Part shown: positions 1-6,115 of the stretch, piece by piece | How positions within the stretch are numbered: position 1 is the stretch's first letter | Layout of the letters: each line of letters opens with the position of its first letter | Source: an uncultured Propioniciclava sp. | Lineage (GTDB): Bacteria > Actinomycetota > Actinomycetes > Propionibacteriales > Propionibacteriaceae | DNA: 8,044 nt | Assembly: GCA_937872005.1 (NCBI GenBank) | Contig: CALMPQ010000059.1 | Span: 1-8,044, forward strand | Direction: 5' to 3' | Position numbers and translations under genes: made by a program | Notes under the pieces: model-generated | The model's input: only the letters and a program-made list of their open reading frames with translations | Databases searched by the model: none | Told to the model about the DNA's origin: nothing

Positions 1-1089
1 GGCCTCGGCCGGGGCGACCTGCGTCAGTGCCGCCTCGTAGCGCGGCAGCGCGCCGACGGGCTGGGCGTAGCGGCGGCCCAGGGGCCGCGCGTGCTCCTGG
101 ATGCGGCGCCGCAATCCGATCCCACCGAGGACGGCGGCGGCCGACAGCGCCGTCATCCCGCCCAGCAGTCCGGCCGCCGGGGCGGCATCGGTGGCCGGGG
201 CGAGGTGCGTCACGGTCTGTGGTGCGGGGGGCGTCTCGCTGCGGGGTTCGGCCTCCGCCACCGGGTCTGCCTCCACCATCGTTTCGGGGAGGGGAACCGG
301 ATCCGGGAGGGGAGCCTGCGCGGGGGCGTCCGGCGCCGCGGCGAGGACCAGGGGGACCTTGAGGACCCACCCGGGGTGGATGAGGTCGGGGTCGGCGACC
401 CGGTGCGCGTTGAGCGCGTGGATCTCCGGCCAACGGTCCGCGTCGCCGAGGTGGGTGAGGGCCAAGCCACTGAGGGTGTCGCCCTGGCGCACGGTGACCA
501 GGTGGACGGGGTCGGGGACGGACAGGACCGCCCCCGGCGTGAGGCGTTGCATCGGGTCGGCCTGCAACGAGGGGTTGGCCGCCACGATCAGGCGCCACTG
601 GGTTCCGTCGCCGTAGTAGCGCTGGGCGAGGCTCCAGAGGTCGTCCCCGACCGACACCGTGTGGGTGGGTCCCTCCGGAGCTGCCTCAACCTGGACGAGT
701 TCGGTGGCCTCGCCCGCGGGCTGCTCCGCAGCGGTACGGGCGGTCACCGTCGTCGGCGGGGCGACGGCGGGCGCGGCCTGGGCGATCGAGGACACGCCCG
801 CCGCGAGGATCGTGGTGATGAGCGCCGAGGCGACGGCGCGGGGCAGCCCCAGGCCGGGGAGGGTGATGCGCCACCCCGAGACGGCGACGACGAGTTCGAC
901 GGCGAGGGCGAGCATCCAAACCGCCCACGCCAGCCAGCCGACCACCGTCAGGGCACCGAGCAGCACCCGGACATCGGTGGGGCTCCACAGGGTGATCGCG
1001 CCCCAGTCCGTGAAGCCCCACGCCAGGAGCATCAGGGGTGGGCCCACCACCATCGCGAGCAGGGCCATCAGGGCCAGAAGACGTCGCAT
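1..1089 (-). CDS. LysM-domain multi-pass membrane protein of the Tad locus (N-terminal part)
   Basis: The first 363 residues are visible and the gene runs off the left edge. Hydrophobic segments lie at about residues 5-24, 42-70 and 85-107. Two LysM domains follow: 142-191 (starting THTVSVGDDLWSLA, ending GAVLSVP) and 196-246 (VTVRQGDTLSGLA to GWVLKVP). A Pro/Ala/Glu-rich linker (250-300) and a further hydrophobic stretch (304-326) followed by RRR come next. LysM domains bind N-acetylglucosamine polymers such as peptidoglycan. From family knowledge, large LysM membrane proteins in actinobacterial Tad loci often end in a BTAD-type helical repeat region; that part is not visible here. The ATG at 1089 lies one base after the preceding stop (TGA-G-ATG) behind GGGAGAGG, so it is read in the pilus operon. 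A role in anchoring pilus and wall is inference. Confidence is high for LysM and moderate for role. Confidence 0.87.
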   Translation of the reverse strand, partial: MRRLLALMALLAMVVGPPLMLLAWGFTDWGAITLWSPTDVRVLLGALTVVGWLAWAVWMLALAVELVVAVSGWRITLPGLGLPRAVASALITTILAAGVSSIAQAAPAVAPPTTVTARTAAEQPAGEATELVQVEAAPEGPTHTVSVGDDLWSLAQRYYGDGTQWRLIVAANPSLQADPMQRLTPGAVLSVPDPVHLVTVRQGDTLSGLALTHLGDADRWPEIHALNAHRVADPDLIHPGWVLKVPLVLAAAPDAPAQAPLPDPVPLPETMVEADPVAEAEPRSETPPAPQTVTHLAPATDAAPAAGLLGGMTALSAAAVLGGIGLRRRIQEHARPLGRRYAQPVGALPRYEAALTQVAPAEA

Positions 1090-1090
1090 C

Positions 1091-1543
1091 TCAGCCTCTC
1101 CCTCGGTAGCGATCCAGGGTCGAGGCGGCACTGCCCTCGACGAGTACGGTGCCGGGAACCCCCGGCAGCAGGAGGTCACCCAAGGTGACCGGGCAGCGGA
1201 CGGTGACGTGCACCGATCCTTCACGCCCGGGCGGCAGGGTGAACGCCGCGGTGTCGACGGTGAGGCCCCACCCCCCCGCGCAGCGCAGGCCGGAGCCGGC
1301 CGCGTCGGAGGTCACGACGGCGTGGGCGCGCGACTGGGCCGAGGACGCATCGCGCGCCAGCGTCGCGGTCCGGGCGGCGGAGTCGGCCCACTGCTGCACG
1401 CTGATGCGGGCCAGCGCCAAGCGCCCGGCACCGATGAACAGGGCGATGATCACCACGAGCGCGGGCAGCAACAGGGCGAGTTCGACCGAGATCGACATGC
1501 CCCGGTCACCACGGCCACACCGACTCCACGGGGGACGGGTCAT
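1091..1543 (-). CDS. TadE/TadF-like pseudopilin (minor pilin)
   Basis: This 150-residue protein has the TadE-like layout: a short basic N-terminus, the motif DRGMSISVELALLLP (residues 13-27), one membrane helix (about 20-43) and a small exported domain. The exported domain has Cys88 and Cys117, which could form a disulfide. A third Cys (9) lies in the leader. There is no lysine. TadE/F proteins are pseudopilins needed for Flp pilus assembly, probably at its base or tip. The ATG at 1543 overlaps the previous stop as ATGA (1540-1543), and AGGTGA lies 7 bases upstream. An in-frame ATG at 1498 would leave almost no leader, so it was not chosen. Relative to the Gly of the leader, the conserved Glu (Glu21) is at +6 instead of the usual +5. 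The assignment to TadF rather than TadE is by order only. Confidence 0.85.
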   Translation of the reverse strand: MTRPPWSRCGRGDRGMSISVELALLLPALVVIIALFIGAGRLALARISVQQWADSAARTATLARDASSAQSRAHAVVTSDAAGSGLRCAGGWGLTVDTAAFTLPPGREGSVHVTVRCPVTLGDLLLPGVPGTVLVEGSAASTLDRYRGRG

Positions 1544-1908
1544 GGTCGGGTCACCTGCTCTCGGGGACGGGTCGCCTGGGCACTGACGCGGGTCTGGCCC
1601 AGGTCGACGAAGGTGGGCATACGCCCTTGGACGGTGGCCCGGGCGTTGTTGGCGTCGACGACGAGGTGCACACGCAGGTCGGTCAGGCCGCCCCCCGTGG
1701 CCACCTCGACACCGAGTTGTCGGGCGTCGGCTTCGGAGGCGCCGAGGAGGGCCGCCTCCTCGGCCGCCACGATCGCCGCGTGGGAGGCCACGGTGCGCCC
1801 GTACATCCACAGCCCGGCCTGGATGGCGCCGAGCACCGTGAACAGGAGGACCGGGACGATGACCGCCCACTGCGCCGAGCCCGACAGTCCCCTGTCGGAG
1901 CGGGTCAT
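1540..1908 (-). CDS. TadE-like pseudopilin
   Basis: This 122-residue protein has an N-terminal class III prepilin-like signal, RSDRGLSGSAQWAVIVP (residues 3-19), a single membrane helix (about 13-36) and the sequence QAGLWMYGRTVASHAA (30-45), typical of TadE-type proteins. A small exported domain of about 80 residues follows. Gln14 stands where the conserved Glu of prepilin-type sequences would be. Lysine is absent. The ATG at 1908 overlaps the pilin stop codon as ATGA, and the downstream gene begins in its own stop, so translation is probably coupled on both sides. No clear ribosome binding site of its own is visible, only GGGGA directly before ATG. Likely a minor pilin of the Tad apparatus; the function is inferred from fold and position. 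Confidence 0.85.
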   Translation of the reverse strand: MTRSDRGLSGSAQWAVIVPVLLFTVLGAIQAGLWMYGRTVASHAAIVAAEEAALLGASEADARQLGVEVATGGGLTDLRVHLVVDANNARATVQGRMPTFVDLGQTRVSAQATRPREQVTRP

Positions 1909-2126
1909 TCCCCGAAGGTCACGCCCTGCGCGGCGAGCCGCGCCGTGACAAAGGCGAGCACCCCGGCGCCGATCCCCAGCGCGACGACGATGGCGCCGGC
2001 GACCAGGAGTGCCTGCTCGGTGGACTGGGACAGGCCCCGCTCGTCGCGCGGGGCCATCAGGGCACGCAGGCGAGCGGGGATGAGGTGGGCGGTGCCGACG
2101 GCACGGTGCACGAGGGTCATGGACAT
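1905..2126 (-). CDS. Flp-like pilin, candidate major subunit
   Basis: This 73-residue protein has a leader of about 31 residues with several Arg, the junction DERGLSQSTEQALL (residues 28-41), and one hydrophobic helix (about 38-62) ending in a short tail without a globular domain. Size, architecture and the position right after tadC match Flp pilins, which are cut by a prepilin peptidase and polymerise through the helix. The usual Flp signature is Gly then four residues then Glu-Tyr; here Glu37 is six residues after Gly31 and is followed by Gln. The ATG at 2126 was chosen because AAGGAG lies 7 bases upstream; a second ATG is at 2120. An in-frame TTG at 2165 would overlap the tadC stop as TTGA and add 13 residues, so it cannot be excluded. 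This is the only short helix-only protein in the operon, which is why I call it the major subunit; that is inference. Confidence 0.78.
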   Translation of the reverse strand: MSMTLVHRAVGTAHLIPARLRALMAPRDERGLSQSTEQALLVAGAIVVALGIGAGVLAFVTARLAAQGVTFGE

Positions 2127-2133
2127 GGACGGT

Positions 2134-2139
2134 CTCCTT
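2134..2139 (-). promoter_or_regulatory. Strong ribosome binding site of the pilin gene
   Basis: Reading the minus strand, AAGGAG is followed by 7 bases and then ATG (2126). It is the best Shine-Dalgarno sequence in the operon and decides the pilin start. Most other genes here rely on stop/start overlap with weak or moderate sites. Confidence 0.75.
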
Positions 2140-2140
2140 G

Positions 2141-2160
2141 TTGAGGGTGGTTGGGGGTGG
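2141..2160 (-). repeat. Tandem imperfect 10-base repeat in the pilin leader
   Basis: On the minus strand two adjacent decamers, CCACCCCCAA (2160-2151) and CCACCCTCAA (2150-2141), differ at one base. They fill the gap between the tadC stop and the pilin ribosome binding site. The stretch has no G, so the RNA could hardly pair with itself here. It may keep the ribosome binding site open or be a protein or RNase target; both are inference. If the upstream TTG (2165) were the true start, it would be coding. Confidence 0.5.
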
Positions 2161-2161
2161 A

Positions 2162-3046
2162 TCAACCGCTGGTCACCAGTGTAAGCAGCGGAGGCACGAG
2201 GAAGAACAAACCGAGCACGAGGCTGGGGATAACCATGAAGATGGTCATCCGCTCCGAGACCTCGGAGGCCGCCATCTTCATGGTCGTGAGGTGGCCGTCG
2301 CGCAGTTCCTTGACGCGCGCGCGCAGCGCCGAGGACAGCGAGGCGCCCGACTCGTCGAGCCGCATCACATCGGCCAGATCACGCAGGGCGGGCAGGTCGA
2401 GTTCGCGCCCCAGCTCCTTCAGGTCGGTGTAGGGCGCCCGCTGCTGCAGTCGCGCGCGGTCGAGCGCCGCGCGGATGTCGGCGAACACGGGGGCGTCCGA
2501 CAGGGCGGCGGCGGCGTGCAGTGACTGGGTACCGGACTGGTTGGCGAGCCGCTCGAGGGTGACGAGGTCGAAGAAGGTCAACAAGGCCTCGGTCGCGTCC
2601 TCGGTGGCATCGGCACCGGCGCTGCGCAACAGCAGGTCGGGCACCAGGAAGCCCACCAGCGCCAGCGCCAGGCTGAGCACCAGCGGGACCAGCGGCGACT
2701 CCCCGAACCCCACCCAGAGGGCCACGCCCATCAGGAGCGGCAGCAGGAAGCCCACGCCCGCACCGACGAGCTTGTACGCGTAGTGCCGGGTCAGCGACCG
2801 GCCGCGCAGCCGGAGCTGGCGCTGCAACTCCTGCGGCGCCACGACCTGGCGGCTGCGGACCCACCAGGCCCCGAGCCGGTCCAGGCCGGTCGGCGCCTCA
2901 AAGGGCTCGGCGGCGGGGGGCGCCGTGTCGGCCAGCACGGAGAGGGCGTCATCGAGGCGGGCGTGCCGCGGCCGGAAGGCGGCCACGAGCAGCACGATCC
3001 CGAGCGCCACGACCACCCCGGGGAGCACCAGCGCCAGGGCGGTCAT
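2162..3046 (-). CDS. tadC: TadC-like inner-membrane platform protein (type II secretion F domain)
   Basis: This 294-residue protein has an N-terminal helix (about 4-24), a cytoplasmic stretch, two helices (92-112, 117-140), a cytoplasmic helical domain and a C-terminal helix pair region (266-291). The T2SSF/GspF-type domain spans about 153-290. It includes LTFFDLVTLERLANQSG, LADVMRLDESGASLSSALR, and the late ERMTIFMVIPSLVLGLFFLVPPLL typical of TadC (shown here only as residues 266-285 in part). These proteins form the membrane platform on which the TadA ATPase acts. The ATG at 3046 overlaps the tadB stop as ATGA, with GGAG 6 bases upstream. It was called TadC rather than TadB because it is second of the pair and has the VMRLDESG segment. 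The order is typical of Tad loci. Confidence 0.9.
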   Translation of the reverse strand: MTALALVLPGVVVALGIVLLVAAFRPRHARLDDALSVLADTAPPAAEPFEAPTGLDRLGAWWVRSRQVVAPQELQRQLRLRGRSLTRHYAYKLVGAGVGFLLPLLMGVALWVGFGESPLVPLVLSLALALVGFLVPDLLLRSAGADATEDATEALLTFFDLVTLERLANQSGTQSLHAAAALSDAPVFADIRAALDRARLQQRAPYTDLKELGRELDLPALRDLADVMRLDESGASLSSALRARVKELRDGHLTTMKMAASEVSERMTIFMVIPSLVLGLFFLVPPLLTLVTSG

Positions 3047-3906
3047 GCCAGGCTCCGCAGGATGCGTTCGCGGCGGCGCGGCAGCGTCATGCGACGCAGC
3101 ACCACCAGCGACCCCACGTACACCGCGATGAGCGCACCGAGCAGCACTTGACCGATCGGCGTCCCGTACGGGGTGAAGAAGTCGCGCGCCAGCAGCAGCG
3201 AGCCGCCGAGCAGGGTCAAGGTGATGATGGTCACCTGCTTCACCACGGCGCGCGGCTTCGCCCGCTCGGACTCGATCTCGCGCAGCGCCTTCAGCCGCTC
3301 CTGGATCGTGTCGGCCAGCGCGGCCAGCGTCGCGGTCGCGCCGATCCCGCCGCGGTGGGCGGCCAGCACGAGGCTGGCGAGCACGGCGTCCGCGTCGGGT
3401 GAGTCGAGGTCGTCGGCCAGCGCCAGCAGGGCCTGGGGGGCCGGCCACCGGTCGTCCAGGCGCCGGATGAGCAGGACCAGGTGGTCGGCCAGCAGGGGCG
3501 GCGGCGTCCGGGCGGAGAGGCGCAGGGCATCGGTGATCGACTTGCCGGTGGCCATGGTGGCGGTCATGCCGCGCACCCACCGGTCGAGCGCCTGCAGCAA
3601 CTCGACCTGGTTCTGGGTCGGCGCCGACAGCAGGTGCGGCACCCCGTGGACGGCCAGCGGCACGACGACGAGCATGAGGGGCCAGCCTGTCCACAGGGTC
3701 ACGACCACCCCGCCGACCACACCCAGCGCAGCCGTCAGGCGGGAACGCCGCGACATCGCGTGCACACCGTCCACAACCTTCGTCCACAGGCCTGTGGACG
3801 ACCGGGTGCGCGGTTGGGCCTCCAACACCCCCGCAAGCACGGCGGCGAGGATCACGAGCCCCGCCACGAACAACATCGCCGCCAGGACGGCCAGCACCAG
3901 GGTCAC
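3043..3906 (-). CDS. tadB: TadB-like inner-membrane platform protein (type II secretion F domain)
   Basis: This 287-residue protein has an N-terminal helix (about 2-28), hydrophobic segments at 57-93, a cytoplasmic T2SSF domain (about 101-220: LLQALDRWVRGMTATMATGKSI, then LAAHRGGIGATATLAALADTIQERLKA), and two C-terminal helices (223-243, 250-271) ending in a basic tail. It would pair with TadC as the platform of the Flp pilus machine. Translation starts at a GTG (3906-3904) that overlaps the tadA stop as GTGA. No convincing Shine-Dalgarno precedes it, so it probably depends on translational coupling. It carries 5 lysines, the most of any gene in this operon. The length is normal for the family. 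Confidence 0.9.
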   Translation of the reverse strand: MTLVLAVLAAMLFVAGLVILAAVLAGVLEAQPRTRSSTGLWTKVVDGVHAMSRRSRLTAALGVVGGVVVTLWTGWPLMLVVVPLAVHGVPHLLSAPTQNQVELLQALDRWVRGMTATMATGKSITDALRLSARTPPPLLADHLVLLIRRLDDRWPAPQALLALADDLDSPDADAVLASLVLAAHRGGIGATATLAALADTIQERLKALREIESERAKPRAVVKQVTIITLTLLGGSLLLARDFFTPYGTPIGQVLLGALIAVYVGSLVVLRRMTLPRRRERILRSLA

Positions 3907-5336
3907 GGCTCGGCCCGCCAGCTCGCGTGGAAGGGACCCAGCTCGTCCATCGTGCGCGGCTCGGGCTGGAAGCGCTCCGGCTCGGTCTCGGACGCCGCCT
4001 GGTAGACCAGGTGCGTCACCGGCCGGTTGCCCTCCATGGCGCCGGTCAGCGCCAGCACCTGGCTGACCTTGCGCGTGCGGACGCCGCCGCGCCAGGTGTC
4101 GTCCACCAGGTGCACGTGCACGATGAACCCGATGTGCATGCTGATCTGGCGATAGGCCTCGTCCACGCTCAGGACGCCGCCCTGCGCCACGCGCGCAGCC
4201 AGGCGGTCCATGGTCGAGACGGCCGAGTGGGAGTGCGTCGTCGACAACGTGCCCGCTCCCGACTGCATCGCCTCGAACATGGCGCCCGCCTCGACGCCAC
4301 GCACCTCACCGACCACGAGCCGCGCCAAGTTCTGGCGCAGCGCCTCGGGGATCAACTGGGCCACGGAGAACTCCCCGACGCTGCGCCCATCGGTGACCTC
4401 CCCGAGCCCGACCCGGGCCTGGAGGGCGAGCATGTTGCGGCGTCCGGGTTGGAGGTGGGTGAGCAGCTCGTAGTCGGTCTCGAGCGTGCCGAACCGCTCG
4501 TTGTGCGGGATCGACGCGATCAGCGCGCGCAGCAGGGTGGTCTTGCCGGCACCCTGGTCGCCGGCGATGACGATCGACGTGCGGTTGAGCACGGCCGCGT
4601 GCAGCAGGCGCCCGACGTCGTCGGGCATCATGCCCCGGTCGACGAGGTCGGGCAGGTCGATGGTGGTCAGGATGTGCTGGCGGATCACGATCGACGGGCG
4701 GAAGCTCAGCCCGAACCCGATCGCGTGCAGGCGGTGGCGGTTGCCGAGCGCCAGCGTCATGGTGGGGTGCGCGTCGTCGAACGGCCGCGGCGGGCTCACC
4801 GACTCGCCCAGGAACCGGATGGCCTCGATGAGCTCCTCGTCGGAGTCGGCGACCGGGGGCAGCTCGACGCGGTGCCCGTCGCCGTACTGGACGACCACCG
4901 AGTCGCAGCCGTGGATCTCGATGTTCTCGACGTCGGGCATCTCGAACAGGGGTTGCAGGCGGCCGTAGCCGAAGATCGCGTCCTCGAGGGCGTCCGCGTA
5001 GGCGTGCTCGCGCTCGACGGACCAGAACTCGCCCCGGTCAACCTGGTCGGCGGCGTGGGCCTGCACGGTCCGGCTGATGATCGAGCGGGCGAGCAGGCGC
5101 CGGTCGGCGTCGGGCATCGGGGTGCCGACGCGCTCGGCGTACGCCTCGGTCTCGCGGGTGACCTGGTCGGAGACCTGCCGGCGCAGCACCACGACGAGGC
5201 CCCAGTCGACCTCGTGGTCGCCCGGCAACGGCGTCGCGGCCCGGCGCATCTCCTCGGGCGCCACCGCGTAGCTGTCGGGGGCGCTCGCGATCAGCGGGAT
5301 GTCGGCCAGGCGGCGCATGGCGGCGGCGTGGGTCAC
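3903..5336 (-). CDS. tadA: CpaF/TadA pilus-assembly ATPase
   Basis: This 477-residue protein belongs to the secretion ATPase family (VirB11/GspE type) that powers Flp pilus assembly at the cytoplasmic membrane. The N-terminal domain (about 45-225) includes GYGRLQPLFEMPDVENIEIHG, the family's usual run before the ATPase core. The Walker A loop is GDQGAGKTT (259-267, Lys265). The Asp-box region is TLETDYELL (284-292), the Walker B-like strand is LVVGEVRG (340-347, Glu344), and the His box is STTHSHS (365-371), where the more usual form is HANS. The GTG at 5336 overlaps the upstream stop as GTGA and has GAGGAGG 4 bases before it. An in-frame ATG at 5318 is further from that site and less likely. 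Only two lysines occur, one of them catalytic. The key residues look intact, so an active enzyme is expected. Confidence 0.95.
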   Translation of the reverse strand: MTHAAAMRRLADIPLIASAPDSYAVAPEEMRRAATPLPGDHEVDWGLVVVLRRQVSDQVTRETEAYAERVGTPMPDADRRLLARSIISRTVQAHAADQVDRGEFWSVEREHAYADALEDAIFGYGRLQPLFEMPDVENIEIHGCDSVVVQYGDGHRVELPPVADSDEELIEAIRFLGESVSPPRPFDDAHPTMTLALGNRHRLHAIGFGLSFRPSIVIRQHILTTIDLPDLVDRGMMPDDVGRLLHAAVLNRTSIVIAGDQGAGKTTLLRALIASIPHNERFGTLETDYELLTHLQPGRRNMLALQARVGLGEVTDGRSVGEFSVAQLIPEALRQNLARLVVGEVRGVEAGAMFEAMQSGAGTLSTTHSHSAVSTMDRLAARVAQGGVLSVDEAYRQISMHIGFIVHVHLVDDTWRGGVRTRKVSQVLALTGAMEGNRPVTHLVYQAASETEPERFQPEPRTMDELGPFHASWRAEP

Positions 5337-6115
5337 GATGCCTCCTCGAGTTCGCCGGCCCGCAGGGTGCGACTCAACTGCGCCGCGGCCCGGTCCAGGG
5401 AGCGGCCCAGGGCTGTGCGCGGCCAGCGCTTGCCGACCGGCCCCGGCTCGTGCAGCTCGGCGGCGGCGGTCGGGTCCCACGCCACCTCGGCCAGCACCGG
5501 GACGCCGAACTGCTCGGCCACCTCGCGCACCCCGTACGGACGCCCCGGGCCCACCACGACCAGCCCCACCCGGCCGGGGGGACCCGTCTCGACGAGCGGC
5601 CCCAGGTGGAGGCGCAGGGCCGCCAGCGAGGTCAACGACGTGCGACACACCAGCGCGACCGCGCCCGCGCCGGCGACCAGGTTCGCGGGCAGCCCGCGGT
5701 GGCCCGTGCGCCCGGCGTCCACCAGCACGTCGAAGGGCTCCTCGCGCGCCGCGTCGACCACCGACGGCCAGGCGCCCTCGAAGAGGTCGACGGACCCCAG
5801 CTGCGTGAAGCCGGGGACGAACCGACGCTCGCCCGGGGCGTCCGCGCCGGGGGGACGGGGGAGGTCGGGGAGGGGGCGCGCCTCGGAGGTGAGCGCCGCC
5901 CCCATGGGGAGCCGCTCGCGATGGGCTTGGAGGAGGCCCTGCATGCCGTGGCCGTGGGTGGCCTGCCCGGCGAGGTGGCCGGCCAGGATGGTGTGGGGGG
6001 CGGAGCGGTCGGCGTCCACGAGGACGACGGCGCGGGGCCACGCGAGGGTGAGGCCGAGCGCGGTGGTGGTGACGCCGGGCGCGCCCGACGCCGAGGCGAG
6101 GACGAGGAGCGTCAT
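5333..6115 (-). CDS. CpaE-like ParA/MinD-fold protein with degenerate P-loop
   Basis: This 260-residue protein starts with a beta strand and a loop at the place of the deviant Walker A motif: LVLASASGAPGVTTTALGL (residues 4-22). Aligned to KGGxGKTT, the first Lys is Ser10 and the P-loop Lys is Val15, so both lysines are missing. The next strand, AVVLVDADRSAP (29-40), and FDVLVDAGRTG (128-138) look like the Walker A' and Walker B regions. The fold call rests on these three. CpaE/TadZ proteins position the Tad machine at a pole or site and usually carry an N-terminal receiver-like domain; none is present here. The ATG at 6115 overlaps the upstream stop as ATGA, and the next gene overlaps its own stop. 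Nucleotide binding may persist, but ATP hydrolysis is doubtful. Confidence is high for family and low for enzyme activity. Confidence 0.82.
   Translation of the reverse strand: MTLLVLASASGAPGVTTTALGLTLAWPRAVVLVDADRSAPHTILAGHLAGQATHGHGMQGLLQAHRERLPMGAALTSEARPLPDLPRPPGADAPGERRFVPGFTQLGSVDLFEGAWPSVVDAAREEPFDVLVDAGRTGHRGLPANLVAGAGAVALVCRTSLTSLAALRLHLGPLVETGPPGRVGLVVVGPGRPYGVREVAEQFGVPVLAEVAWDPTAAAELHEPGPVGKRWPRTALGRSLDRAAAQLSRTLRAGELEEAS

Noticed and set aside
1544..1870. Upstream extension of the TadF-like frame to 1870
   Set aside because: It overlaps the TadE-like gene almost fully and reads as low-complexity Arg/Pro/Gly sequence. The ATG at 1543 gives a proper pseudopilin leader.
91..1948. 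Overlapping plus-strand open frames opposite the LysM and pseudopilin genes
   Set aside because: They show no domain and biased composition, and they cover genes whose domains are clear on the other strand.
5337..6041. Upstream extension of the TadA frame
   Set aside because: The extra residues are Arg/Pro/Gly-rich shadow of the CpaE-like gene. The GTG at 5336 has a ribosome binding site and a stop/start overlap.
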